NCBI GenBank assembly: GCA_019638795.1
Contig: JAHBTB010000007.1
Location: forward strand, 55,964-119,963
Direction of reading: 5' to 3'
DNA length: 64,000 nt
Source of the DNA: Fimbriimonadaceae bacterium
Lineage (GTDB): Bacteria; Armatimonadota; Fimbriimonadia; Fimbriimonadales; Fimbriimonadaceae
Positions 8,432-16,724 of this stretch are shown here, piece by piece (positions within the stretch are counted from its first letter, which is position 1; each line of letters opens with the position of its first letter). Under the pieces are notes generated by a model. The model saw only the letters and a program-made list of their open reading frames with translations, was not told the DNA's origin and searched no databases. The position numbers and the translations under genes were made by a program.

Positions 8432-9334
8432 ATGCCGACCAACCAAACCATGCGCGCCCTCTTGGAGGCGACCCCGTACCTCCGCCTGTACCAGGGCAAG
8501 ACCTTTGTCGTGAAGGTCGGGGGAGAGGCCTTTCAGTCGCGTGAATCGACGTCCAACGTCGTCCGGCAGGTGTCGTTGCTCGCCCAGTTGGGGGTCCAGA
8601 TCGTGCTTGTCCACGGAGGTGGGCCGCAGGCGACCGAGACTGGAGCGCGACTGGGTCACGACAGCCAGTTTGTCGAAGGGCGTCGGGTGACAGACGCGGG
8701 AATGCTCGAGGCGATGGTCTTCGCCCTCAACGGCGCGGTGCGGGCCGAGGTGCTCGCGGCGTGCCGCCAGGTCGGGCTCCGCGCCGTGGGCCTCTCCGGC
8801 CTGGACGCCGGCCTGGTCGTCGCCAAAAAGCGACCGGCCAAGAAGGGAGTGGACTACGGGATGGTCGGCGACATCCAAAAGGTCGACGCGAGCGTCCTAT
8901 CGACGCTACTCAACAACGGCGTCACCCCAGTGGTCAGCCCGCTCTGCGCCGATGAGAACGGACAAAGCCTCAACGTCAATGCGGACACGGTGGCGTCGGA
9001 ACTGGCCGTCGCCCTGTGGGCCGACAAGCTGGTCTACATGACCGGGGCCCCGGGCATTCTCCGCGACCCTGCCGACGCTTCGTCCTTGGTGAGCTACACC
9101 GACCTCGCCGGACTTCAAGACCTTGAAGCCAGTGGCGCGCTGACCGCCGGGATGGGGCCGAAGGCGGCGTCAATCCGTAGGGCGTTGGAGGGAGGGGTCG
9201 AGCGCGTCCATGTCATCGGGCACGGACCGGCCGACGCGCTGCTGACCGAGGTCTTCACGAACGAGGGCTGTGGGACGATGGTCGTCCGGAGCGTGGAGGC
9301 ATTGCCAGCGGCGGTCACCGACGCGACGAAGTGA
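8432..9334 (+). CDS. argB: Acetylglutamate kinase
   Basis: Phosphorylates N-acylglutamate, the committed step of the pathway. Amino-acid-kinase fold of 300 residues with FVVKVGGEAFQ at the phosphate site, VLVHGGGPQ for the acyl-glutamate site and VNADTVASELAVALWADKLVYMTGAPGIL in the nucleotide domain, here quoted in parts: VNADTVASEL and YMTGAPGIL. Starts 2 bp after the argF' stop. The N-terminus (MPTNQTMRALLEATPYL) includes the helix present in arginine-sensitive kinases, so feedback inhibition is possible but not proven by sequence. Confidence 0.93.
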   Translation: MPTNQTMRALLEATPYLRLYQGKTFVVKVGGEAFQSRESTSNVVRQVSLLAQLGVQIVLVHGGGPQATETGARLGHDSQFVEGRRVTDAGMLEAMVFALNGAVRAEVLAACRQVGLRAVGLSGLDAGLVVAKKRPAKKGVDYGMVGDIQKVDASVLSTLLNNGVTPVVSPLCADENGQSLNVNADTVASELAVALWADKLVYMTGAPGILRDPADASSLVSYTDLAGLQDLEASGALTAGMGPKAASIRRALEGGVERVHVIGHGPADALLTEVFTNEGCGTMVVRSVEALPAAVTDATK

Positions 9335-9340
9335 CATCCC

Positions 9341-10396
9341 ATGGTCGTCGACTTTCACCGGGCCTTGGTCGAGACACCGTCGGTGTCTCACGACGAGAAG
9401 CAAGTGGCCGACTTGGCCGAGAGCTTCCTCCGCGGACATGGGGCGGACGTCGAACGGTGGGAGGACAACGTCGTCGCCCGGGCCGGGAGTGGCCCCAAAC
9501 TCCTCCTGAACACCCACCTCGACACCGTTCCGCCGACGGACTCGTGGACGGGTGACCCGTGGAAAGTCAGGAGGGACGGCGACAAAATCATCGGCCTCGG
9601 GGCCAACGACGCCAAGGCGTCCGCCGCATGCATGGTGTGCGCCTTTCTGGACGTCCTCCGGTCAGGAGGGCCGTGCGAGGTCACGTTGACCCTGGTCCAG
9701 GAGGAGGAGACGGGCGGCCGGGGCACCGAGGTCGTCTGGCCCAGACTCTTGGGGCACGGATACCGGCCTGACGGCATCGTCGTCGGGGAGCCGACGGGCT
9801 TGGCCGTCGGCACGTCACAGCGGGGCATGCTGGTGCTTGAGTTGGTCGCGAAAGGAATGGCTTGTCATGCGGCCAACGCCACCGAGCTCGGGGCGGTCAA
9901 CCCGGTCTGGGGGTTGGCCGACGACCTGGTCGCGCTTCAATCGCTGAGCCTGGGTGACCCCCATCCCCAACTCGGTTCGGCGACCCTCCAACCGACCACC
10001 CTCAGCGCGGCGAGGGCGCGCAACCAAGTCTCTGACGAGGCCCGGTGCGTGCTGGACGTCCGGACGGTGCCCGGCCTGTCTCATGAGGACGTCGTCGAGT
10101 TGGTCAGGGCCAGGGTCAAGAGCGAAGTCCAGGTGAGGTCGGTCAGGCTGCAACCGTACCAATGCCCGGACGGAGCCGCGGTCATCGCGGCGGCCACCGC
10201 CGCCGGTGCGCCAGCCACATTTGGGAGCAGGACAATGAGCGACCAAGTGTTCTTTGCCGGTTGGCCGGCGATCAAGTGCGGGCCGGGGGACACCGCCCGT
10301 TCGCACACCGCCGACGAGTACGTCCTGGAGAGCGAGCTGACTGAGGGGTTGGCTTTTTATAACCGTTTGGTGAAGGAGTTTGCACAATATGCGTAG
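9341..10396 (+). CDS. argE: M20-family deacylase, probable N-acylcitrulline/acetylornithine deacetylase
   Basis: Di-zinc amidohydrolase of 351 residues that should remove the acyl group from N-acylcitrulline in this pathway variant. Metal ligands are visible at H59 (NTHLDTVPP), D90 (GANDAKAS) and the Glu pair of VQEEETGGRG around residue 123, with a dimerisation lid domain in the middle. Since argF' acts on acylated ornithine, acylcitrulline is the logical substrate, as in Xanthomonas ArgE'. Its last 8 bases overlap the preferred argH start. Confidence 0.88.
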   Translation: MVVDFHRALVETPSVSHDEKQVADLAESFLRGHGADVERWEDNVVARAGSGPKLLLNTHLDTVPPTDSWTGDPWKVRRDGDKIIGLGANDAKASAACMVCAFLDVLRSGGPCEVTLTLVQEEETGGRGTEVVWPRLLGHGYRPDGIVVGEPTGLAVGTSQRGMLVLELVAKGMACHAANATELGAVNPVWGLADDLVALQSLSLGDPHPQLGSATLQPTTLSAARARNQVSDEARCVLDVRTVPGLSHEDVVELVRARVKSEVQVRSVRLQPYQCPDGAAVIAAATAAGAPATFGSRTMSDQVFFAGWPAIKCGPGDTARSHTADEYVLESELTEGLAFYNRLVKEFAQYA

Positions 10397-11591
10397 GTTA
10401 TGGGACAAGGGCCTTCCTGTCGACGAGGCGGTCTTGGCGTTCACGGTCGGTGACGACCACTTGCTGGACCAGCGTTTGGTCTCTTATGACGTGTGGGCCT
10501 CGCAGGCGCACGCTCGGATGCTGGTCAGGCAGGGATATCTGACCCAAGAGGAAGGCGAGTCGCTTTGTCAGGCCCTCGACGAGATCTCGGCGGACCACGA
10601 CGCCGGTGGGTGGTCGGTCACCGTTGAAGAAGAGGACTGCCACACCGCGATCGAGAACCGTTTGGTTGAGAAGTTGGGCGACTTGGGCGGCAAAGTCCAC
10701 CTGGGTCGGTCAAGGAACGACCAGGTGCTTGTCGCGCTGCGCCTTTATCTCAGGTACCAGGTGTCGGACTTGGCGGAGTCGGCCCGGTCAGTCGCGGCGG
10801 CATTGGAAGGGCTCAGCGCGAGCCAGGGTGAGAAGCCGTTGCCGGGCTACACCCACTTGCAACGGGCCATGCCCAGTTCGGTCGGGCTGTGGGCCGACGG
10901 CTTTGCCGCGGAAGTCCGGGACGACGCGGAAGGTCTGGAGGCGTGCCAGCGGCGGTTGGGGAAGAACCCGTTGGGTAGCGCGGCCGGATACGGGACGCCG
11001 GGCCTGACCCTCGACCGAAACTTCACGACGATGCTCCTGGGCTTTGACGCCCCTCACGACCCCGTCACCGCTCCCCAACTGAGCCGGGGCAAGGCCGAGG
11101 CCGAGGTGGCCTTCCAGGCGACCCTCTTGCTCCAAGACTTGGGCCGGCTCGCCGCCGACCTGTGCCTGTACGCCAGCCAAGAGTTTGGGTTCGCCAAGTT
11201 GCCACCGGCGTACACGACCGGTTCGTCGATCATGCCGCAGAAGCGCAACCCTGACGTCTTTGAACTGGTGCGAGGGCACAGCGCGCAGGCGCAAGGCGAC
11301 CTCCTCGCCGTCCTGGCCACGACGGCGAAGATGCCCAGCGGCTATCACCGGGACTTGCAGTTGGTCAAGGGGCCTCTGTTCAGGGTCCTTGACCGTGCCG
11401 AGGCATGCGCGAGTGTCATGGCGGCGGCCCTACCCGCGGTCGAGTTTGACGCCGCGCGGGGTGCGGAGGCCATTGACGGCCCCGTGAGGGCGACCGAAGA
11501 GGCGTTCAAGCTGGTCGTTGAGACAGGAGTCTCGTTCCGGGAGGCGTACCGGACGGTGGCGGCCCGGCTCGCCGGTCCTACGCAGCCTTGA
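10389..11591 (+). CDS. argH: Argininosuccinate lyase
   Basis: Cleaves argininosuccinate to arginine and fumarate, the last step of the operon. Fumarase/aspartase superfamily with the signature loop GSSIMPQKRNPD beginning at residue 278 (catalytic Ser in the SS pair), and HLGRSRNDQV and GYTHLQRAMP upstream. 400 residues from ATG 10389, which has AAGGAG at 10372-10377 at a good distance; the in-frame TTG at 10380 is too close to that site. Its 3' end overlaps the convergent HDOD gene by 14 bp. Confidence 0.95.
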   Translation: MRRLWDKGLPVDEAVLAFTVGDDHLLDQRLVSYDVWASQAHARMLVRQGYLTQEEGESLCQALDEISADHDAGGWSVTVEEEDCHTAIENRLVEKLGDLGGKVHLGRSRNDQVLVALRLYLRYQVSDLAESARSVAAALEGLSASQGEKPLPGYTHLQRAMPSSVGLWADGFAAEVRDDAEGLEACQRRLGKNPLGSAAGYGTPGLTLDRNFTTMLLGFDAPHDPVTAPQLSRGKAEAEVAFQATLLLQDLGRLAADLCLYASQEFGFAKLPPAYTTGSSIMPQKRNPDVFELVRGHSAQAQGDLLAVLATTAKMPSGYHRDLQLVKGPLFRVLDRAEACASVMAAALPAVEFDAARGAEAIDGPVRATEEAFKLVVETGVSFREAYRTVAARLAGPTQP

Positions 11592-12438
11592 AGACGGTGG
11601 TCGCCGCGGCGACCGCTCGGCTAAGGCTCGGCTCCATGTCTATGGTTCCGCAATCGGGTACAGGGGAGCCGTCCGTGTCGGCCGTGACCGTCCAAGGCAC
11701 GACCCCCAGGCCCTGCCCGTCAACCAGCCGCCGGGCCGCGTGGACAAAGCGGCAGGCGTCTTCGGCAGCTGGTTCTCCGGGCGCACCCGCATAGGTCTGC
11801 ATCGCTTGGACAAGGCCGTCGGGCAAGCCCATCGCTTCGCTGGCCAAGGCGGCGAGGGTGGCGACGGATTGCCCGTGGCGGTCGGTGAAGGCTTGCTCCA
11901 GACTGACCGCGGCCTCCTTGGCGAGGCCATAGACATCGTCAAACTCGTCGGGGGCCAGGAGCGACAGGAGCCCCAGCCCCAGGCGGGCAAGCACGCCCAA
12001 GGAGAAGACCTCTTCAGCGGTCCAACGGCCCTCGTCAGTCGGTTTCGATCCCGCGAAGAGGTCACTGGCGAGGCAGCCGGTGACAAAGCTGCCCCGGGAG
12101 AAGCGGTCGAGGTCGAGCCTTGACGAGTGCTTGCCTTCGCTCACCAGCGCCTGGGTCCAGAGGGCGACCGCGAGAGAACGGACCGACCGGAAGCCGAGCA
12201 CCATGACCGCCTCCCGCACCGTCGTCACTTGGCGTTGGCGGCCAAACGCGGCTGACGAGGCGGAGCGCAAGAGACCGGCGGTCAGGGCCGGGTCGGAAAG
12301 GACCACCTGCTCGATTTCGGACTGCTTCGGCTCGCCCGCCTCCAACATCGCGGCCAGGCGCAAGGGTGATTTGGAGGGCTGAGGCAGGGCCGAGGCACCC
12401 CCGAACATCCGTTCTAGCTCTTTGTAACTCCGCGCCAT
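11578..12438 (-). CDS. HDOD domain-containing protein
   Basis: 286 residues. The N-terminal half (about 15-210) is an HDOD domain: LAAMLEAGEPKQSEIEQVVL, DPALTAGLLRSASS, TVREAVMVLGFRSVRSLAV. HDOD domains are relatives of HD hydrolases that keep the helical fold but lack the metal-binding His/Asp set, and usually act as signalling scaffolds in two-component or c-di-GMP pathways. No output domain is obvious. Lone gene, converging on argH with 14 bp overlap. Confidence 0.85.
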   Translation of the reverse strand: MARSYKELERMFGGASALPQPSKSPLRLAAMLEAGEPKQSEIEQVVLSDPALTAGLLRSASSAAFGRQRQVTTVREAVMVLGFRSVRSLAVALWTQALVSEGKHSSRLDLDRFSRGSFVTGCLASDLFAGSKPTDEGRWTAEEVFSLGVLARLGLGLLSLLAPDEFDDVYGLAKEAAVSLEQAFTDRHGQSVATLAALASEAMGLPDGLVQAMQTYAGAPGEPAAEDACRFVHAARRLVDGQGLGVVPWTVTADTDGSPVPDCGTIDMEPSLSRAVAAATTVFKAA

Positions 12439-12498
12439 CGTCGGGACCGCCTGTCCTAACTCTATGGTCGGGTCGTCGCGGGCCCTCCTGCAACCGGT

Positions 12499-12927
12499 CT
12501 ACTTGGTTTTCAGCAGGTCTCTGATCTCGGTCAGCAGTTCCTCGGTCGGTGTCGGTGCGGGGTCCGCGACCGGTTCAGGTTCGGTCCGCTTGGCCGCGTT
12601 CACCGCCTTGACCATCAAGAACACAACGAACGCGAGGATCAGGAAGCTGATCAAGTTGTTGATGAACGCACCGTACGCCAGTACTGGTGCACCGGCCTTT
12701 TGCGCGTCGGCCAGGCTGGCAAAGTTGGAGCCCTTTTCAGTCGACAGTAAGACGTAAAGGTTGTTGAAGTCCACCTTGCCCAAGACCAGGCCGATCGGCG
12801 GCATGACGACGTCCTTGACGAGAGAGTCGACGATCTTGCCGAAGGCGGCCCCGATGATCACGCCGACGGCCAGGTCGATGACACTACCCTTGACGGCGAA
12901 TTCTTTGAACTCTTTGACCAAGCCCAT
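12499..12927 (-). CDS. mscL: Large-conductance mechanosensitive channel MscL
   Basis: Pentameric inner-membrane channel that releases solutes on hypo-osmotic shock. The first helix and pore motif [19 protein letters not shown] and [16 protein letters not shown] are clear, the second helix is [21 protein letters not shown], and the C-terminal cytoplasmic helix ([14 protein letters not shown]) is complete. 142 residues from ATG 12927; an in-frame GTG at 12936 would add three residues. Single-gene unit. Confidence 0.95.
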   Translation of the reverse strand: MGLVKEFKEFAVKGSVIDLAVGVIIGAAFGKIVDSLVKDVVMPPIGLVLGKVDFNNLYVLLSTEKGSNFASLADAQKAGAPVLAYGAFINNLISFLILAFVVFLMVKAVNAAKRTEPEPVADPAPTPTEELLTEIRDLLKTK

Positions 12928-13027
12928 GCCCAGCACGCTACCCGGTTTGGGGCGTGCCCGATTATTGATGGGTCAATGAAATCTGCTGGTCGGTGCGCAT
13001 GGAACAAGTCAGATAGGAGAGCGGTCT

Positions 13028-13044
13028 AACCGGCGGTACCGGTT
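13028..13044 (+). promoter_or_regulatory. Inverted repeat AACCGG-N5-CCGGTT before the response regulator
   Basis: Perfect 6-bp arms at 13028-13033 and 13039-13044, about 45 bp upstream of the regulator start. Could be an autoregulatory operator; no promoter hexamers fit convincingly around it. Confidence 0.3.
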
Positions 13045-13088
13045 GGCCGGTGTGATTTGACCCGGTGAAACCTAATACGGAGAAGAGC

Positions 13089-13808
13089 ATGGTCTTGGTC
13101 GTCGAGCCGGAATCGGCTGAACGGCGTCGTGTCACGTCCGCCCTGGAACGGTCGGGCTACACGGTCGTCGAAGCTTCCGACCTTGCGGAGACGCGGGGTG
13201 CCCTCGCCACGGTCAAGCCAGACGTTGTCGTCTTGCCGACCCGGATCCTTGAATTGCCCGATGTCCGCAGTTTGCAGGACATCCGGTCGCGGTCCGACGC
13301 CATTGTGTTGGTTGTTTCCGACCGGTCGGGCACCAACGAGATCGTCGCCGCCCTCGAAGGGGGGGCAGACGATTATCTGACCAAGCCGTTTTCGCTTGGT
13401 GAACTCTTGGCCCGTATCCGCGTCACCTTGCGGCGGCGGCGGGGGCAAGAGTACATCGACGGGCATCCCGTCGATGACGACCGCTTGGTCGTCGATCCCG
13501 CCAGTCGTACGGTCATGGTGCGCGGGAAGGAAGTCCACCTGACGCCGACCGAGTTCAAACTGCTGTGGACATTGGTGCGGAACGAGGGTCGCGTCGTCGC
13601 CCACCGCGACCTGCTCGCCAAGGTCTGGGGCCCCGCCTACGCTCAGGAGACGCACTACCTCAGGGTCTTCGTGGGCCAATTGAGGCAAAAGGTCGAGCTT
13701 GAGCCGGCCCAACCGCGCTACATCGTCACCGAACCGGGGCGTGGTTACCGCGCGACGGGCCAAGTGGACGTCGTGACCAGCGAAACCCGGACCACCTACA
13801 CGGCCTAA
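13089..13808 (+). CDS. OmpR/PhoB-family response regulator with degenerate receiver domain
   Basis: 239 residues: receiver (1-115) and winged-helix DNA-binding domain (about 140-225) with THYLRVFVGQLRQKVE, YIVTEPGRGYRATG, resembling KdpE. The receiver lacks its phosphoacceptor: where family members have LLD, it reads VVVLPTRI, with Pro50 in the Asp position, and the acidic pair near the N-terminus is E6-P7. Ser77 and Lys99 of the active site remain. It is therefore probably not controlled by phosphorylation. ATG 13089 follows GGAGAAGAGC; an upstream GTG (13065) is possible. No histidine kinase is adjacent. Ends in a 4-bp overlap with the convergent ppc. Confidence 0.88.
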   Translation: MVLVVEPESAERRRVTSALERSGYTVVEASDLAETRGALATVKPDVVVLPTRILELPDVRSLQDIRSRSDAIVLVVSDRSGTNEIVAALEGGADDYLTKPFSLGELLARIRVTLRRRRGQEYIDGHPVDDDRLVVDPASRTVMVRGKEVHLTPTEFKLLWTLVRNEGRVVAHRDLLAKVWGPAYAQETHYLRVFVGQLRQKVELEPAQPRYIVTEPGRGYRATGQVDVVTSETRTTYTA

Positions 13809-16606
13809 CCCGTGCTTTGCATCCCGGCGGCGACGCCGGCGACCGTTTGGAGCAAAGCTCCCTCGTAAGCAGGTTCGGCGTCGATCCGGCGGAGCAGTGC
13901 GGCCTGCAGCATGTTGAGGGGGAACACCACCGGGTTCCGGAATGCGACTGTCCGGCGGACCGTCTTCGCCCCCTCCATGAGCTCCGAGGTGCCCAGTATC
14001 TGGGTCACTGTGCGTACGGTCCGGTCGAACTCGGCCTCGATCCGCGCCATGATCCGACCGGTGTCACCCTCGCCGCCAGCCCGGGCGTAGAGTTCGGCGG
14101 TGGGCAGGTGGGTGCGGACCAACTCCAGCTCGACGTTTTCCAATATGGTCTGGAAGAAGGGCCAGCGCGACCGCATGTCCTGGAGCAGGGCCAGGCCGTC
14201 GGGATTGTCGGCGAGGAAGTGTTCGAGAGCCGTGCCCAGGCCGTACCAACCCGGAACGAGGAGGCGGCTCTGCACCCAAGCAAAGTTCCAGGGGATCGCT
14301 CGAAGCCCTTCGATGCCAAGGTCTGCCTTGCCGGGTCGTGAGACGGGCCGGCTCGCGATGCTCATGCGACCCACCGCACGGATCGGGGTCGAACGCAGAT
14401 AGAACGGCCAGAACGCCGGGTCTTCGTGCACCAGTTCCCGGTAGGAGGCCATGGAGTCTGCGGCCAGTTTGTCCATCGCGTCCCACCACTCCCGCGGCTC
14501 ATCGGGGCCTTGGCCTTGGCTTTGGCTCGACGCGGCAAGGATCGACGCGGAAAGGATCTGTTCCAGGTGACGGTGGGCGATCGGGCGCAGACCGTACCGG
14601 AAAGACACCACCTCTCCTTGTTCGGTGAACCGGATCTGGCCGTCAAAGGAGCCGGCCGGTTGGCTCAGGATCGCCCGGTTGGCCCGACCGCCCCCGCGGC
14701 CGACGGTGCCGCCGCGCCCGTGGAACAGTCTGAGCCGGACACCGTGGGCGCGGGCCGCGGCGGCAAGCTCGCTTTGGGTGACGTGCAATTCCCAGTTGGC
14801 GGCAAGGTAGCCGCCGTCTTTGCTGCTGTCGCTGTAGCCAAGCATCACCTCCTGGCGCATGTTGCGGCCCCGCATGTACGCGGCGTACGCCGGGTTGGCC
14901 CACAGGGCCTCGACCAACGTCCGGCTCGCCTTCAGGTCGGCGATGGTCTCGAGCAGGGGCACGACATCCAGGGACCCGTAGGGCTTGCCCCGCCGGTGGC
15001 CGACCAACCCGGCGTCTTTGGCCAGGACGAGCACCTCCAGGAGGTCGCTGACGCCGTGCGTCATGCTGACGATGTGGCATCGGACGCAGTCCTTGCCAAA
15101 GGTGTCGTGGGCGCGTTTGACCACCCGGAACACGTCGCGGACCGCTTCGTCACTGGCGTTCGACCGCCAGGCAGGGCCGACTGGCGGACGGGGGTCGAGC
15201 AGCTCTCGGGTGAGGAGGCGGACCTTTTCGTCCTCGGTGGCGGCGACATAGTCGGCTGGGGTGGAGACTGTCCCCGCCGCAGCAAGGAGCGCGCCGACGA
15301 CCGGGGCGTGGACGTCGGAATGCTGACGGATGTCGAGGGCGGCCAATCCGACCCCGAACACCTGGACCTGACGGACGAACCGCGCGAGGAGCCCCGTCCG
15401 GGCGGCCAGTTCGCCCCCGCAGCTTTCGACCGCATCCTTGACCCGTTCGAGGTCGGAGAGAAGCCGGGCCTCGTCTGTCCATGGAAACTCTTCGGACGCC
15501 CCGCCTTCGGCCCGGGCCAGGGCGGCCAATTCGGCCCGGAACGCCGCCGCGAGTGCGGCCATGTAGAGTGCGAACGGCTCCTGGCCGTGACGCCGGGCCG
15601 TGTCACTGTCGACATGGCCCCGCCGCAGCGCCCGCCGCAAAATCGACCAAAACGGGTCACCAGCGGACAGTCCGCCAGCATTCTGGGTGAGTTCACTCCG
15701 GAGCCGCTCAGCGATATCGAGGTAGGCGCCCAAGGCGACCCGGCGGTGTTGGAGGACCGTCTGCCAAGTCGTCTCGGCGGTGACGTTCGGATTGCCGTCC
15801 CGGTCGCCGCCCACCCATGAACGGTAACTGAGGACCCGGGGCACATCGACGTTTTCGCCGGTCTGTTCCTTGAGCGCCATCTCGATGTCCCTCCGGAGCC
15901 AAGAGGCGACGCGCATGATCGTCTGCTCAAAGTAGTAAAGCGTGTTGGCGACCTCGTCGCTGACGTGCAATGTCTGGCTGTTGATTTCGGGGGTCTGCCA
16001 AAGGGCGTAGAGGTTGCGGCGGAGGTCGGTGAGATCCCAGTTCTGGTCGTCCAGGGGACGCTCCAAATCGACCATGTTGCGTGGCTGGCCGATCCGGCTC
16101 ATCGCCCCGCACACGGCCTTAAGGCGGTCAAGCACGGCCCGGCGGCGGGCTTCGGTGGGGTGGGCGGTCAGCGTCGGGCAGACAAAGATGCGGTCAAGCG
16201 TCGCCTGGATGTCGGCGGCCGACTGTCCGCGCCCGGCCAGGGTGCGGACGGCCTCTCGGATGGACTCGGGCCTTGATTCTCTCGACCGGTTCACGCGGAC
16301 GATCTCGATCTGCTCGGCGTGGTTCACCAACTGGAGGAGGACGGTGAGGGCCCGGGCGACCCGCTCTGCCTTCGCCGGGTCGGCGAGGGCGGGGATCCGG
16401 CCGAACGGGTCTGCGTCGGGCTCTGTCAGCGACAGGCTGTGGAGTTGGCGCACCAGGGCGACGAACTCGGGCCCCTCGAACGCGGTGACGACCTCGCCGA
16501 GCATGCTGTCGACTAGCCGCAGTTGTGCCGACAAGGGTGCGCTCAGCCCATGTTGCTCGGGCTCCAAGCCGAGTAGCCCGGTCGAGGGGGATGGAGGGTT
16601 TGACAT
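13805..16606 (-). CDS. ppc: Phosphoenolpyruvate carboxylase
   Basis: Fixes bicarbonate onto PEP to give oxaloacetate, replenishing the TCA cycle. 933 residues, normal length. The catalytic His149 lies in LTAHPTEARRR; further signatures are VMLGYSDSSKDGG and LFHGRGGTVGRGGG. The C-terminus is QSTG; bacterial PEPCs usually end in NTG. Divergently placed from gltB with 118 bp between, which makes functional sense because both feed amino-acid synthesis (oxaloacetate/2-oxoglutarate and glutamate). Confidence 0.96.
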   Translation of the reverse strand: MSNPPSPSTGLLGLEPEQHGLSAPLSAQLRLVDSMLGEVVTAFEGPEFVALVRQLHSLSLTEPDADPFGRIPALADPAKAERVARALTVLLQLVNHAEQIEIVRVNRSRESRPESIREAVRTLAGRGQSAADIQATLDRIFVCPTLTAHPTEARRRAVLDRLKAVCGAMSRIGQPRNMVDLERPLDDQNWDLTDLRRNLYALWQTPEINSQTLHVSDEVANTLYYFEQTIMRVASWLRRDIEMALKEQTGENVDVPRVLSYRSWVGGDRDGNPNVTAETTWQTVLQHRRVALGAYLDIAERLRSELTQNAGGLSAGDPFWSILRRALRRGHVDSDTARRHGQEPFALYMAALAAAFRAELAALARAEGGASEEFPWTDEARLLSDLERVKDAVESCGGELAARTGLLARFVRQVQVFGVGLAALDIRQHSDVHAPVVGALLAAAGTVSTPADYVAATEDEKVRLLTRELLDPRPPVGPAWRSNASDEAVRDVFRVVKRAHDTFGKDCVRCHIVSMTHGVSDLLEVLVLAKDAGLVGHRRGKPYGSLDVVPLLETIADLKASRTLVEALWANPAYAAYMRGRNMRQEVMLGYSDSSKDGGYLAANWELHVTQSELAAAARAHGVRLRLFHGRGGTVGRGGGRANRAILSQPAGSFDGQIRFTEQGEVVSFRYGLRPIAHRHLEQILSASILAASSQSQGQGPDEPREWWDAMDKLAADSMASYRELVHEDPAFWPFYLRSTPIRAVGRMSIASRPVSRPGKADLGIEGLRAIPWNFAWVQSRLLVPGWYGLGTALEHFLADNPDGLALLQDMRSRWPFFQTILENVELELVRTHLPTAELYARAGGEGDTGRIMARIEAEFDRTVRTVTQILGTSELMEGAKTVRRTVAFRNPVVFPLNMLQAALLRRIDAEPAYEGALLQTVAGVAAGMQSTG

Positions 16607-16671
16607 GGGCCAAGACCATTCTAGCTGGGGTCAGCGAGCGAAAAACCTGCACGTTCGGGCCCTGGTCCATC

Positions 16672-16677
16672 TATAAT
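16672..16677 (+). promoter_or_regulatory. -10 box TATAAT of gltBD
   Basis: A perfect TATAAT, 48 bp upstream of the gltB ATG, in the gap between divergent ppc and gltB. The inverted repeat ACTCAA-CGA-TTGAGT at 16684-16698 lies just downstream, at about +1 to +15 of the transcript, where a repressor or a small RNA hairpin could act. No clear -35 box, suggesting activator dependence (inference). Confidence 0.55.
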
Positions 16678-16724
16678 GTCCGGACTCAACGATTGAGTGA
16701 CGCCCTCGAAGCAGCGGGTCCGAG

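Noticed and set aside
14426..15820. A 464-codon plus-strand frame inside ppc
   Set aside because: Shadow of the PEP carboxylase gene, whose motifs are intact on the other strand; no ribosome site or recognised fold.
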